A stretch of DNA of 24,829 nucleotides from Deinococcus sp. YIM 134068 (GCF_036543075.1 NZ_JAZHPF010000036.1:1-24829); one strand, 5' to 3'. Counted from the stretch's first letter, positions 9,095 through 20,834 are shown. The notes: generated from the sequence alone by a model not told the origin. Numbers and translations are program-made.

Positions 9095-10267
9095 ATGTTC
9101 CGCCGCGACCCGCTCCGTCAGGCCCTGCGTGAGATGGGCGATGTGTTCGGCACGGACGTGGGCGCTGCGCGGCCCCTCGTGCGCGCAGCGCTGCGGCGGG
9201 GTGGAGTGATCGGCGCGGTGCGGAACGGTCGGGTGGTCGTAGTCAGCCTCGGTGGGGTGCCGCGTGACGGCCTCTTCGAGCTGGCGAGCGTGACCAAACC
9301 CTTCACGGCGGCGCTGGCGGACGCGCTCGTGCGGGCGGGGCGGCTGGAGTGGGACGCGCCCCTCGCGCGGCTGGGGGGACCTTTGCGCGGCTTCCCGGCC
9401 TTCGTGACGCCGCGCGCCCTCGCCACCCACACGGCGGGCCTGCCCACGCACCCGGCCCGCGTGGTGGTGACGACCTTCACCCGCTTTCAGGACCCCTACG
9501 GCGGGATGAGCGCGGGGGACGCCCTGGCGAGCGCGCGGCGGTGGGCAAGTCGGCGGGCAGCGGGCCGCTTCGCGTACTCGAACCTGGGGATGGGCGTCCT
9601 CGCGCTGGCCCTCGCGCACGCGGCGGGCGAGACGATGGACGCGGCGGGCTTTGGTCGGGCACTCGCGCGCCACGTCACCGGGCCGCTGGGGCTGGCGGAC
9701 GTGTCGCTCACGCCGGACCCCGCCCGGCTTGTGGCTCCCACCTCCACCCTCCTCGGCGCGGGCGTCACGGGCTTCGGGCCGCTCGTGGGGGCGGGCGGGC
9801 TGTTCGGGACGGCGGCGGACCTGCTGGCCTTCGCCGCAGCTCACGTGGGAGGGCAGACGGGCGAGGAGTGGCGCACCCTCACCCGGCCCCCCGGCCTCCC
9901 CCCGCACGCGGACGGCGTGGCCCCCGGCTGGTTCGGGACACGCGGCGTGTGGTGGCATGACGGTGTGGCGCGCGGCACCCGCACGGCCCTCGCCCTGCGC
10001 CCGGAGGACGGCGCGGCGGTGGTCCTCCTCGCGCGGGGCGGCCTGCCGCTGGCGGGGGGGCGGGGAGCGGTGCTGGGGAGCGTGCTGGCGATATTGAGCG
10101 AGAGGGATGAGGCGTTAGGCATTAGGAAGCGCCCCCCTCACCCCCAACTCCTAACGCCTCACCTCTCTCAAGGCACCAGCCACGTCACCGCCCGCGCGTC
10201 GTTCAGGTCGCTCAGCAGGAGGGTCGCCTGCCAGTTGCCCTGCCCCAGCCCGTACACGGTGTCGTAG
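9095..10267 (+). CDS. Beta-lactamase-fold serine hydrolase (class C/PBP-like, PF00144 type)
   Basis: 390 aa. Ser65 and Lys68 form the SxxK motif in ELASVTKPF. Tyr161-Ser162-Asn163 form the YxN motif in [16 protein letters not shown] is the usual downstream landmark of the SxxK domain, and WWHDGVARG near residue 287 is the likely third (HxG/KTG) element. There is no signal peptide or lipobox, so a cytoplasmic esterase or peptidase role is as likely as cell-wall work; no beta-lactam resistance should be assumed. ATG 9095 is fixed by the TACCCT box. The conserved fold ends near residue 343. The remaining ~47 residues are read through a repeat/hairpin and 100 bp of the opposite-strand lipoprotein gene, so the natural stop may have been lost. 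Confidence 0.88.
   Translation: MFRRDPLRQALREMGDVFGTDVGAARPLVRAALRRGGVIGAVRNGRVVVVSLGGVPRDGLFELASVTKPFTAALADALVRAGRLEWDAPLARLGGPLRGFPAFVTPRALATHTAGLPTHPARVVVTTFTRFQDPYGGMSAGDALASARRWASRRAAGRFAYSNLGMGVLALALAHAAGETMDAAGFGRALARHVTGPLGLADVSLTPDPARLVAPTSTLLGAGVTGFGPLVGAGGLFGTAADLLAFAAAHVGGQTGEEWRTLTRPPGLPPHADGVAPGWFGTRGVWWHDGVARGTRTALALRPEDGAAVVLLARGGLPLAGGRGAVLGSVLAILSERDEALGIRKRPPHPQLLTPHLSQGTSHVTARASFRSLSRRVACQLPCPSPYTVS
10100..10167. repeat. Imperfect long hairpin with heptads in a convergent gene overlap
   Basis: TGAGGCGTTAGG (10108-10119) pairs with CCTAACGCCTCA (10150-10161), and GAGAGG (10100-10105) pairs with CCTCTC (10162-10167). The left arm continues as 7-bp units GGCGTTA, GGCATTA, GGAAGCG (10111, 10118, 10125). 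It may serve as a bidirectional terminator, but it lies inside the serine hydrolase ORF. Confidence 0.55.
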
Positions 10268-11244
10268 CTCGTGAGGGTGGTGCGGGTCAGGGCGTAGAGC
10301 CTGCCGTCGAGGGCGAAGCTCACGTCGCGCAGTTCGGCGATGTTGGCGACGAAGACGGCGCTCGTTCGTACGCCGTCCCACACGCGCAAAGGCTCGCTGC
10401 TCGCGCCCGAGAGGGTCGTGTCGCGCCAAGCGGCGAAGAGGTTGGACCCGCCGCCCGTGCTCGCGCCCGTCCACAGTCGGTCCACCCGGCCACTCCCGAA
10501 GGCGCTCACGGTGCGGGCCGCGTCGGGCACGCCGAGGTCACTGAGCGGCTGAATGCCCGTGTCCGTCGCGGCGTAGATCGTGCTCCCCTGCGGCGCGAGG
10601 TCACGGATGGCGGGGGTGGTGATGGGCGTGCTGTATTCGGCCACGAGGTCCCCGGTGTTCTCCTGCGCCACCCGGATCGTCTCACTGCCCCCGCCGAGCG
10701 CGGGCCGGGCCACCACCCCGATGTTTCCGATCACGGCGATGCGGATGGGCGGCGTGTCGGCTGTGATAATGGGTGGCGTGAAGACGGGCAAGATCGCCGT
10801 CCAGACCAGCGTGCCGTCAATGCGGTACAAGGCGAGTTGCTGGAGGCCGTCTGTGACATCACAGTCGTTGAGGGTGAGCAGGCGGTCGCGCAGGGCGCTG
10901 AAGGCCGTCGTCGTCAGGCATGTCTGCGCGAAGGGCAGGGTGGCGAAGGCCACGGGACCCGCGATGTTCACGTCCCGGCTCTCGATGCCCGCCCGCAGGG
11001 TCAGCGCGAGGCGGGTGCCGCCGGGCAGGGTGTCGAGCGCCACGCCGTCCGTCACGCTCACGGACACGTCCGGGTCGGGGGTGGTGCCCGTGTCCCCGGT
11101 CGTTACCGTCCGCACGGTGGCCCCGCCGTCGGTCAGCACGGCGAGCCGCAACGTGACGGCCCCCTCGTCGGTGCCGGTGCAGGCGGCGAGCAGGCCGGGA
11201 AGGAGCAGGGCGAGGGCCAGGGGGCGGAAGCGGGGTCGGGTCAT
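10168..11244 (-). CDS. Putative lipoprotein of unknown function
   Basis: 358 aa. The N-terminus has R5/R7, a hydrophobic stretch and the lipobox L-A-A-C with Cys22, so the mature protein should be lipid-anchored in the envelope. The mature part is rich in Thr, Val, Gly and Asp. From about residue 180 it has repeating short strands ([50 protein letters not shown]) that resemble beta-propeller blades; this is an inference. No enzyme motif is seen. ATG 11244 has GGAGG 8 nt upstream. It follows lptD in the same direction after a 232-bp spacer and converges with the serine hydrolase. Confidence 0.8.
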   Translation of the reverse strand: MTRPRFRPLALALLLPGLLAACTGTDEGAVTLRLAVLTDGGATVRTVTTGDTGTTPDPDVSVSVTDGVALDTLPGGTRLALTLRAGIESRDVNIAGPVAFATLPFAQTCLTTTAFSALRDRLLTLNDCDVTDGLQQLALYRIDGTLVWTAILPVFTPPIITADTPPIRIAVIGNIGVVARPALGGGSETIRVAQENTGDLVAEYSTPITTPAIRDLAPQGSTIYAATDTGIQPLSDLGVPDAARTVSAFGSGRVDRLWTGASTGGGSNLFAAWRDTTLSGASSEPLRVWDGVRTSAVFVANIAELRDVSFALDGRLYALTRTTLTSYDTVYGLGQGNWQATLLLSDLNDARAVTWLVP

Positions 11245-11350
11245 GGGGTGGGCCTCCGGGGAAAGAGGAGTGCGTGTCAGAGGGGCGGCGTTGGAAGCTG
11301 CGAGCGAACAGGCTTTGACAGGTTGTCAGGCTGGGTTCTGGGGAGCCAGG

Positions 11351-11392
11351 CCCGCTCACCCCCACCCGGCCTCCCCCCTCAAGGGGAAGGGG
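11351..11392. repeat. Dispersed GC-rich palindromic repeat (family A)
   Basis: Begins CCCGCTCACCCCCACCCGGC, then CTCCCCCC-TCAA-GGGG. The first 28 bases are nearly identical to the copy at 24670. The rest of the 11245-11476 spacer holds the lipoprotein ribosome binding site, a short stretch with TGACAGGTTGTCA, and the heptad repeat at 11451; no gene is seen. Confidence 0.65.
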
Positions 11393-11450
11393 CAAAAGAA
11401 GTGGCCCCCATCTTCGTATGGTCGTCCACCAAGAACCTCATCCGTCCTTC

Positions 11451-11475
11451 GCTGGCGGCTGGAAGCTGGCTGCTC
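11451..11475. repeat. Heptad repeat, GCTGNNN type
   Basis: GCTGGCG, GCTGGAA, GCTGGCT, then GCTC, at 11451, 11458, 11465 and 11472. It is the reverse complement of the type at 3874 and ends 2 bp from the lptD stop codon. Confidence 0.6.
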
Positions 11476-11476
11476 C

Positions 11477-14276
<2,800 letters not shown>

Positions 14277-14287
<11 letters not shown>

Positions 14288-15791
14288 GGGAGCCGGTGGA
14301 AGCAAAGAGAGGTGAAGGGGTAGTCAGATCAGCGCGTGTCTGGGAGGTTGCCCAGAGGCTCGCAACGATGATGTGTTGCCCCTCCCCCCTTGTGGGGGAG
14401 GCTGGGAGGGGGGAACCGAAGCGCCATCCGAGCGCACTCAGCCCTTCGTCCCACGCCTTCTCCGTCGGCAGCGGACGCACCCCCGCCAGCACGGGCCGTC
14501 CTCCCCCCCCACCCGCCAGCAGTCCCAAACTCGTGCCCGGATAGTAGAAGCCGAGAATCTGCGGATGGTTCATCCCCTGCCGCGCGAGGCCGAGCGCCCC
14601 GTATTGGGAGAGGCCGACCCCGTGCCCGGCCCCGAACCCCTCCACGACGAGCGGCGTGCCCGGACCGACCGGGCCGCTCAGGGTCGCTCGGCTGCTCGCC
14701 CCACCGAGGGCGCGGATGAAGGCCCCCGCATTCGCCCCGGCGAGGCGGGCCGTCCCGCCCGTGCCCGTGAACGTGACCTCCTGCGCCCGGCCCGACTCGC
14801 TCGCGCGGGTGACGCGCACCGCCGTCAGCGTGCCGACACGGACCCGGTAGCGCGCGGCGACCTCGCCCACGCGGACCGCGCCGACCTCTACTCGCCAGCG
14901 GGCACGCGGCCCCCCCGTCGAATGCGGGTCCGGGCGGGCGGTGAGGTACGGCAGGTCCCGGCCCCAGACCTCGGCGCTCGACGCCGTGAAGCCCCCCGAA
15001 TCGCTGGAGAAGTGCGTGCTCGCGGGCCGTCCCCCGTACACCACGACCTCCCCGGCGGTCGCGCGAATGGCCGCGTCGGTGGCCGGGCGCTCGGCGCTGA
15101 CGCCCCGGTAGACCTGGCAGGTCTCGGTGGCGCAGGTGTCGTAAGGCAGGGCCGGGTTCACCCGCGCGGCGACGTAAGTGCGGGCAATCACGGCCTGAGC
15201 GGCGAGGGCGGCGGCGGGCCACGAGGGGGGCATCTCGGCGGGCACCACCCCGCGCAGGTAATCCTCCACGTCCACCACGTTGATGCCCTGCACGGTCCCG
15301 CGCTCGGAGCGCAGCAGCACGCCGCCCCGGTACGCCCGCCCGCCGATCTCCACCACATTGCCCGGCGCGGGCGGCAGGTACAGGGTCGCGCTCCCCGCGT
15401 CCACCCCATTGAGGGTGAGATTTGCCCCACGTGCCCCCACCGTCCACACATTGTTCACGGGCACCGGGTTGACGGGCACGGGCGCGGCGGGCGGCGGCAC
15501 GGGCGGTGGCGGGGCGAGGGGAACGGGCGCGGCGGGAGCAGGGGCGAGGGGGACCCGGAAGCCGGGCACGGGCAGAGTCGGGGTGAGGCCGAGGCCGAGG
15601 GGACGGGCGGGGACGGGTGCCGGGGGCAGGGGCGCGGGCGTCACGGGCGTCGCCGGGGCTGCCGCCACCGCAGGCACAGGCGCAGCCGTGGGCACGCGCA
15701 CGGCGAGTTGTGGGCCGCTCGCCACGAGCACCCGCACATCCAGCGCCCCCGCACCCGACCCGAGCGCCAGCGCAAGCATCAAAAGCCGCAT
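14277..15791 (-). CDS. SpoIID-domain protein (peptidoglycan lytic transglycosylase-like)
   Basis: 504 aa. Signal peptide at about 1-16 (L-L-M-L-A-L-A-L-G). A Pro/Ala-rich spacer fills residues ~36-115. The SpoIID domain then begins, with the catalytic Glu in GVVPAEMPPSWP, followed by ALAAQAVIARTYV, CQVYRG, THFSSDSGG and the C-terminal signature GHGVGLSQYGALGLA. The family cleaves denuded glycan strands; relatives occur in non-sporulators. ATG 15791 is chosen because a perfect TATACT lies 9 nt upstream and it opens the signal peptide; longer ORFs are rejected. The last ~45 residues follow a family A repeat read in frame (GSPLPASPTRGEGQ) and are probably acquired. The end overlaps the lptD start by 11 bp. 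Confidence 0.9.
14381..14412. repeat. Family A palindromic repeat, inside the spoIID-like gene
   Basis: CCTCCCCC (14381-14388), loop CTTGT, GGGGGAGG (14394-14401), then CTGGGAGGGG. An 8-bp perfect stem. On the minus strand it is translated as part of the SpoIID-like C-terminal tail. Confidence 0.7.
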
Positions 15792-15800
15792 TGCCCCGCG

Positions 15801-15806
15801 AGTATA
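15801..15806 (-). promoter_or_regulatory. TATACT -10 box upstream of the spoIID-like gene
   Basis: Consensus-like -10 ending 9 nt before ATG 15791. No good -35 is seen. The transcript would be leaderless or have a 1-3 nt leader, and would probably include lptD. Confidence 0.6.
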
Positions 15807-15863
15807 CGCAGCCTCCTCTGTACGGGGCCTGACAGGAGCGTGAGAGCGGGCACACGTTGGGGG

Positions 15864-15898
15864 GAGCAGCCAGCGGCCAGCGGCCAGCCGCCAGCAGA
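15864..15898. repeat. Heptad repeat, CAGCNNN type
   Basis: GAGCAGC at 15864, then CAGCGGC, CAGCGGC, CAGCCGC, CAGCAGA at 15871, 15878, 15885 and 15892. It lies in the divergent spacer between the spoIID-like gene and the FAD oxidoreductase. Confidence 0.7.
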
Positions 15899-15937
15899 AG
15901 GGAGGCCGTGGACTGCCAGCAGTTGGGCCTTTTGACT

Positions 15938-15971
15938 CCTCCCCCCTTGCGGGGGAGGCCGGGTGGGGGGT
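15938..15971. repeat. Family A palindromic repeat
   Basis: CCTCCCCC (15938-15945), loop CTTGC, GGGGGAGG (15951-15958), then CCGGGTGGGGGGTGG, the complementary half of the copy at 11351. The spacer 15792-16026 otherwise shows only the TATACT box and the heptads. Confidence 0.7.
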
Positions 15972-16026
15972 GGCAGGCCCCGCCTGCCCAGCGCACTCCA
16001 AACTCCAGAACCCTCCAGACGCCATC

Positions 16027-17199
16027 ATGCGTTCCATGACGGGGCGGGCAAAGGCGACGGGGCGCGTGTGGGCACACGTCGGGCAGACGTTTGTGGAGCG
16101 GGAGTACGACGTGGTGATTCTTGGCGCGGGGCGGATGGGGGCCGCGTGTGCCCTCTTCCTGCGCCGCCTCGCCCCCGGCCTGCGCCTCCTGCTCGCGGAG
16201 CGCGGCGGTCTTCCGAACGAGGAGGGGGCGACGATCCTCGCGCCGGGCGTGTGGACGGGGCTGGACGTGCCGCCGGGCCGCGAGCGGGAGGCCGTGTGGG
16301 ACCGCAGCCAGCTTGAGCGCGAGTTGAACGACGTGCAGTTCCAGCCCCGCTCCCTATTGGATTTCTACGCGGCGGAGGGGGAAGGGCGCGTTCCCACCGC
16401 CGACCTGCTCGCCCACTTCCCGGACCTGGCCGACGTGGTTGATCCCCACGCCCTCCCCTTTGCGCGGGTGGACGAGGACGCCGCCACCTACCGCCCCGGC
16501 TCGGTCGCCCTCGCGTGTGGGCAGGGGGCGGTGCGTGCCGGGGCCGACCTCCTCCTCAACACCCACGCGGCCTTGATCCCCGGCGGCGTGTGTCTGGAGC
16601 GCCTGACCGTCACGAACACGCACGAGGTCGTCACCCACGAGACGCACGAGGTCCGTGCCGGGGTGGTGATCGTGGCGCTGGGGGCGGAGGGACCACACGC
16701 CGCCGAACACGATCTGGGGGCGCACACGGGGCACGGACGGGCGTACCGGCAGTCACCGCGCCTGAACGTCCCGACCACCGACGCCACCCCAACCCTGCGC
16801 GCGGGCGGCCTGACCCTGCGTCCGCAGAACGGCGGCTTCACGCTGGTTCCACCCATCCATCACCGGGACCCACACGGGTATGTCCCCGTCGGTGGGCGGC
16901 TGACCGGCGTGCCCGTCGGCGTGCGGCGCGAGACGCTGGAGGACCTGATCGGCCTGATGGACGCTCTGCCCGCCCTCGCCACGGGGGCACTGGAGGTGGG
17001 CCGCAGCCTCGCCGACGTGCCCGGCGCGTGGGTCGCCCTGCCGGGGGGCCGCGCGGACACTCCGCCCACCCACGAGGAGGTCGCGCCCGGCGTTCATCTC
17101 CTGCTCGGCGGGCCGCTCGCCGACACGCTGGGGATGGCGGTGGCGTATGACCTCGCGGCGCGGGTGGCGGGGGTGGAGGGGAGGCCGTGGGAGAGGTGA
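16027..17199 (+). CDS. FAD-dependent oxidoreductase (DAO-like)
   Basis: 390 aa. The N-terminal Rossmann motif YDVVILGAGRMGAACALFL has the dinucleotide-binding GAGRMG at 33-38, and an acidic residue ends the second strand (LLAERGG). VVIVALGAEGPHAA resembles the second nucleotide-contact strand, and the C-terminal GVHLLLGGPLADTLGMAVAYDLAA is the usual FAD-contacting G-x-G helix. Substrate unknown; the gene is isolated, so context gives no clue. The start is the least certain in the window: ATG 16027 is used, but neither a TANNNT box nor a ribosome binding site supports it. ATG 16036, GTG 16066 (V-W-A-H-V) or GTG 16093 (V-E-R-E-Y-D) are possible. It converges on the 17368 gene. Confidence 0.8.
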   Translation: MRSMTGRAKATGRVWAHVGQTFVEREYDVVILGAGRMGAACALFLRRLAPGLRLLLAERGGLPNEEGATILAPGVWTGLDVPPGREREAVWDRSQLERELNDVQFQPRSLLDFYAAEGEGRVPTADLLAHFPDLADVVDPHALPFARVDEDAATYRPGSVALACGQGAVRAGADLLLNTHAALIPGGVCLERLTVTNTHEVVTHETHEVRAGVVIVALGAEGPHAAEHDLGAHTGHGRAYRQSPRLNVPTTDATPTLRAGGLTLRPQNGGFTLVPPIHHRDPHGYVPVGGRLTGVPVGVRRETLEDLIGLMDALPALATGALEVGRSLADVPGAWVALPGGRADTPPTHEEVAPGVHLLLGGPLADTLGMAVAYDLAARVAGVEGRPWER

Positions 17200-17222
17200 G
17201 GGATGAGGGTGAGGGGTTAGGA
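17196..17222. repeat. Degenerate heptad repeat, RTGAGGG type
   Basis: GTGAGGG, ATGAGGG, TGAGGGG, TTAGGAC, beginning at the FAD oxidoreductase stop codon. The rest of the convergent spacer to 17367 shows no clear terminator or gene. Confidence 0.45.
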
Positions 17223-17367
17223 CAGCTCGGCCTCAGCCGCTCCTTCTCTTCATCCCGTCCCATGAGGCGAAAAGCCTGTCCGTGTCCCTCCCACCGTGTG
17301 TCCTCAGCATTCATGGAACGAGGCAGCGGCTTTGAGCATCAGCCAACCTGCCTTCCAGCACCTCCCG

Positions 17368-18249
17368 TCAATCCAGAAACGCCACGAAGCGGGCACCCGG
17401 TGCCTCGTTCTCGGTATTCATGAGGACGCGGTGCCAGCCGGGGAGGCGCAGGGTCGCGTGGTCGGGGTGGCGGACCTCGCCGCGCACGTAGAGTTCGGGG
17501 TCGCGGACCCGCGTTTCCCAGGCCCACGTCCGGGCGTTCGGGGTGCGCTCCAACAGCCGCGCGTGTTCGGCGGGCGTGAGAGGGCGGCGGTGGCGGCGGG
17601 AGACGTACACGACCTCGCCACCCAGCCGGGCCGCCTCGGCGCAGCGGTGGGGCTGGCTGCCGGGGCCACGCTGGAGGGGTTCGTCCCGCCGCACCCGCTC
17701 GGCGGGCACCATAAGGCTGGGGACGGGCACGAAGAACCACTCGCCCTGCCGCAGCGAGGCGGCGTTGTGGCGGCGCAGACGGTGGCGGGACCGCACGCAC
17801 AGCCGCTCCTCGTGGGCGCGGACGGCGGCGGGCTTGAGCGCCCCCATCGCGGTGATCACGTCGCGGACGCCCTCGCCGGGCACGGCGGCTGTGAAGAGGT
17901 GCCGCTCGTCGAAGCCGCACAGGAACTTGTCCTTGCGCCCGTCGGTGCGGGCCATCAGGAGCAGTTGCCGCAGCTCGGGGCGCACGTCGAGCACGCTCAA
18001 TTCGGGCGGGTCGTCGGGGAGGCGGACGAGGAAATGCTCGCCGTGGCGGTCGCGGTCCACATCGATGGAGAAGGAGGGGCGGAGGAAGCGGCCCGCGCTG
18101 GGGGCCGGGGCGACCTTGACGCGCTGATCAAGCCGCGCGAAGGACCGCTCCAGGCCGGGAAGACTGACCATAGGAACCTCGGAGGGAAGGGGTGGGGGAC
18201 GGGAAGGGGTGGGGGACGGGAAGGGCTGCGGACTCGCTTTTCGACTCAT
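17368..18249 (-). CDS. Conserved-looking hypothetical protein, no family recognised
   Basis: 293 aa. I do not recognise a family. After a low-complexity Pro/Ser N-terminus (residues ~5-22), the body begins VSLPGLERSFARLDQRVKV. Landmark segments are DKFLCGFDERHLFTAAVPGEGVRDV, RSRHRLRRHNAASLRQGEWFFVPVPS and HATLRLPGWHRVLMNTENEAPGARFVAFLD. It has three cysteines or fewer, and no signal peptide or membrane segment. The His/Arg-rich middle (HRLRRHN, RHRRPLTPAEHARLLERTP) hints at nucleic-acid contact; this is a guess. ATG 18249 has the strong site GGAGGTG 5 nt upstream. ATG 18171, with GAGG 5 nt upstream, would skip the repeat-encoded segment and is a serious alternative. Confidence 0.72.
   Translation of the reverse strand: MSRKASPQPFPSPTPSRPPPLPSEVPMVSLPGLERSFARLDQRVKVAPAPSAGRFLRPSFSIDVDRDRHGEHFLVRLPDDPPELSVLDVRPELRQLLLMARTDGRKDKFLCGFDERHLFTAAVPGEGVRDVITAMGALKPAAVRAHEERLCVRSRHRLRRHNAASLRQGEWFFVPVPSLMVPAERVRRDEPLQRGPGSQPHRCAEAARLGGEVVYVSRRHRRPLTPAEHARLLERTPNARTWAWETRVRDPELYVRGEVRHPDHATLRLPGWHRVLMNTENEAPGARFVAFLD
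18184..18225 (+). repeat. 17-bp G-rich tandem repeat, G-quadruplex candidate
   Basis: Unit AAGGGGTGGGGGACGGG at 18187 and again at 18204, then AAGGG. At least eight G-runs of three or more with loops of 1-2 nt lie on the plus strand, which is the template strand of the 17368 gene. Because 17 is not a multiple of 3, the two copies are read in different frames. Confidence 0.75.
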
Positions 18250-18359
18250 GGGAACACCTCCGGGGCTGGATTTCCTGCGTCCCCAGGGTAGGCAAAGGGA
18301 CGGGCACCCCACATGCGCTGCATGGCGGGCACCCGGCTGGATGAATTGGCGGAGGGGCG

Positions 18360-20777
18360 TCAGCCGCCGAGTGCCGCTCCCAGCAGTTCGGCAACCACCT
18401 TCGGGTCGGCCTTCCCGCCCGTGGCGCGCATGACCTGACCGGTGAAGAAGCCCATCAGCCCCGTCTTGCCGCCCCGGTACGCGGCCACCTTATCGGGGTT
18501 GGCGTCCATGACCTCGCGGATGGCGGCCTCGAGGGCACCCGTGTCCGTCACGACGCGCAGGCCCTCGCGCTCGACGATGGCGGCGGGGGCCTCGCCCGAC
18601 CCGGCGGCGCGGACGAGCACATCTTTGGCGATGCGGGTGCTGATCTGCCCGCCCGCGAGCAGGCCCGCGAGCGCGGGGAGGTCGGCGGCCCGGATGCGGC
18701 TCTCGCCGGCGCGCAGGGCAGGGGCGAGATCGTTCACGGTCCACCCGGCGATCTGCGCGGCGTGTTCGCCCGCATTTGCCTCCGCGAAGAACGCGCCCAG
18801 CACCGCGTCCCGCGCCAGCGTCCGCGCCTCGGCCTCGGCCACGCCCCCAGCGGTGAGGCGGGCGACCTCGGCCTCCTGCCCGGCGGTGAGGGGCTGTGGG
18901 GAGTGGGGAGTGGGCTGTGGAGCGTCGACCTTCGCCACCGGCTTCTCCGCCCTCGGCCCTCCGCCTTCGGCCTTCTGCTCCCTCCCCCACGTGTCCTTCA
19001 AGGTGATGATGCGCCCGAACACCAGCGCGTCCTCCCGGCTGTCCACCGGATCGCGCCAGAAGTACCCCTGCCGCTCGAACTGGTAGCGGGTGTCCGCCGG
19101 GTCGCCCGCCACGCTCGGCTCGACGTACCCGCGCGTCACGCGCAGGCTGTGCGGGTTGAGGAAGCGCAGGAATCCGGCGTCCACGGGCGCGGCCTCGTTC
19201 TCGTGGCTCATCCGTTCGGGGTCGAAGGGCGGGGCGATGTCGTCGGGGTTCTCGCCCTCGGGGTGGGGCACGCGGAAGAGGCGGTCGTACAGGCGGAACT
19301 CGGCGGGGAGGGCGTGCGCGGCGCTGACCCAGTGGACGACCCCGGCGGCCTTCGCCTCCTCACCGAGCAGGGTCGCCTGAATGGTCGTCACCTGCCCGGC
19401 GTCGTCCGTCTCGAACGAGTCGGCCCGGATGATTCCGGCCCCGCGCAGACGCACCGTACCGCCCACCGTGAGGCGCTTGTACCCCTTGGGCGGCTCGGGG
19501 TTGAAGTCCTCGCGCTCGATGTACAGCTCGCGGGTGAGGGGCACGTCGCGCACGGCCTGTTCGGGGGCCACCCGTTCACCCGTCGGCAGGGCCACGAGGC
19601 CGTCCGGCGAGTCGCGGATCACGTCATGCGGCCAGTAGGGGAGGGAGAGGGTGCGCGTCTCCCCTGCCGGAACGTTCCCGATCACCACGCGCACGGGGTC
19701 GAGGACGGCCATCACGCGGGGGGCGCGGTGGTTGAGGTCGTCGCGCACGGCGTTCTCGTACACGGCGATGTCCACGGTGCGGTTCGTGCGGCTCACCCCG
19801 ATGCCCGAGGCGAAGGCGCGCACGGCCTCCGGCGTCACGCCGAGCCGCCGCTGGGCGCGCAGGGTGGGCATCCGGGGGTCGTCCCAGCCGCTCACCACAC
19901 CCCCCTGCACGAGCTGGCGGAGCTTGCGCTTGCTGACCACCGTGTATTCCAGACTGCGCCGCCCGAACTCGTACTGGTGGGGGCGCGGCGAAAAGCCCAG
20001 CGTCTCCATCAGCCAGTCGTAGATCGCCCGGTTGTCCACGAACTCCAGGCTGCACATGGAATGGGTCACACCCTCCAGCGCGTCCTGAAGCGGGTGCTGG
20101 AAGTCGTACATGGGGTAGATGCACCACTCATCGCCCGCCCGGTAGTGCGTGGCGCGCAGGATGCGGTAGAGCACCGGGTCGCGCAGCTTCATGTTGGGGG
20201 AGGCGAGGTCGATCTTCGCACGCAGGACGTGGGCACCGTCGGGGAACTCGCCCGCGCGCATCCGCCGGAAGAGGTCGAGGTTCTCCCCCACGGAGCGGTC
20301 GCGGTACGGGCTGGGCGTGCCCGCCTCGGTGGCGCTGCCGCGCAGGCGGGCCATCTCCTCGCCGCTCACGGAATCCACGTAGGCCCGGCCCATCTCGATC
20401 AGGCGCTCGGCGTACCCGTAGTACCGCCCGAAGTTATCCGAGGCGTAGTAGAGGTTCGGCCCCCAGTCCCAGCCCAGCCACGCGAGGTCGTCCTGAATGC
20501 CCTGCGCGAACTCCTCGCTCTCACCTTCCGGGTTGGTGTCGTCCAGCCGCAGGTGGTAGCGGCCCCCGTACTGCACGGCGGTCTGGAAGTCGAGGAACGA
20601 CGCGAAGGTGTGCCCCAGGTGCAGATAGCCGTTCGGCTCGGGCGGAAAGCGGGTCACGACCCCTGGGTACTTGCCAGCCGAGAGGTCGCGCTCGATGACT
20701 TCCGTGATGAAATTGGGGGCGACGCGGGGAACGGTGCCCGCCGTGTCCCCGCCCGTGGTGCTGTCTGGCCCGGTCAT
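18360..20777 (-). CDS. glnS: Glutaminyl-tRNA synthetase with C-terminal YqeY/GatB-tail-like domain
   Basis: Charges tRNA-Gln. 805 aa, against ~550 for E. coli. Class I motifs: [12 protein letters not shown] (HIGH-like HLGH at 53-56) and [12 protein letters not shown] (KMSKS-like VSKRK at 281-285). The beta-barrel anticodon region runs to about residue 598. A hinge (about 600-632, rich in Pro, Glu and Lys) is encoded by two heptad repeats. The last ~170 residues ([19 protein letters not shown]... to [13 protein letters not shown], including [25 protein letters not shown]) match the YqeY/GatB tail, the tRNA-binding tail known on Deinococcus GlnRS. ATG 20777 is set by TATCCT ending 7 nt upstream; the extra 51 upstream codons are rejected. 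Confidence 0.96.
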   Translation of the reverse strand: MTGPDSTTGGDTAGTVPRVAPNFITEVIERDLSAGKYPGVVTRFPPEPNGYLHLGHTFASFLDFQTAVQYGGRYHLRLDDTNPEGESEEFAQGIQDDLAWLGWDWGPNLYYASDNFGRYYGYAERLIEMGRAYVDSVSGEEMARLRGSATEAGTPSPYRDRSVGENLDLFRRMRAGEFPDGAHVLRAKIDLASPNMKLRDPVLYRILRATHYRAGDEWCIYPMYDFQHPLQDALEGVTHSMCSLEFVDNRAIYDWLMETLGFSPRPHQYEFGRRSLEYTVVSKRKLRQLVQGGVVSGWDDPRMPTLRAQRRLGVTPEAVRAFASGIGVSRTNRTVDIAVYENAVRDDLNHRAPRVMAVLDPVRVVIGNVPAGETRTLSLPYWPHDVIRDSPDGLVALPTGERVAPEQAVRDVPLTRELYIEREDFNPEPPKGYKRLTVGGTVRLRGAGIIRADSFETDDAGQVTTIQATLLGEEAKAAGVVHWVSAAHALPAEFRLYDRLFRVPHPEGENPDDIAPPFDPERMSHENEAAPVDAGFLRFLNPHSLRVTRGYVEPSVAGDPADTRYQFERQGYFWRDPVDSREDALVFGRIITLKDTWGREQKAEGGGPRAEKPVAKVDAPQPTPHSPQPLTAGQEAEVARLTAGGVAEAEARTLARDAVLGAFFAEANAGEHAAQIAGWTVNDLAPALRAGESRIRAADLPALAGLLAGGQISTRIAKDVLVRAAGSGEAPAAIVEREGLRVVTDTGALEAAIREVMDANPDKVAAYRGGKTGLMGFFTGQVMRATGGKADPKVVAELLGAALGG
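18893..18979. repeat. Two heptad repeat blocks inside glnS
   Basis: Block 1 (18893-18920): units GCTGTGG and GGAGTGG in the order A-B-B-A. Block 2 (18945-18979): CTCCGCC, CTCGGCC, CTCCGCC, TTCGGCC, TTCTGCT. Both keep the glnS frame and encode the hinge between the synthetase body and the appended tail domain. Confidence 0.8.
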
Positions 20778-20784
20778 TGGGGTC

Positions 20785-20790
20785 AGGATA
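20785..20790 (-). promoter_or_regulatory. TATCCT -10 box, leaderless-type promoter of glnS
   Basis: Minus strand, ending 7 nt before ATG 20777; no Shine-Dalgarno. It shares a 70-bp divergent region with the GNAT gene. Confidence 0.6.
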
Positions 20791-20834
20791 GCGCCGTCCC
20801 CCCACGCCTCACGGTGACGGGGGCAGTCCGGCGC

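Noticed and set aside
9095..10267. Annotating the 9095 gene as a beta-lactamase resistance gene
   Set aside because: SxxK and YxN are shared by esterases, DD-peptidases and many uncharacterised hydrolases; no signal peptide is present, so resistance is not supported.
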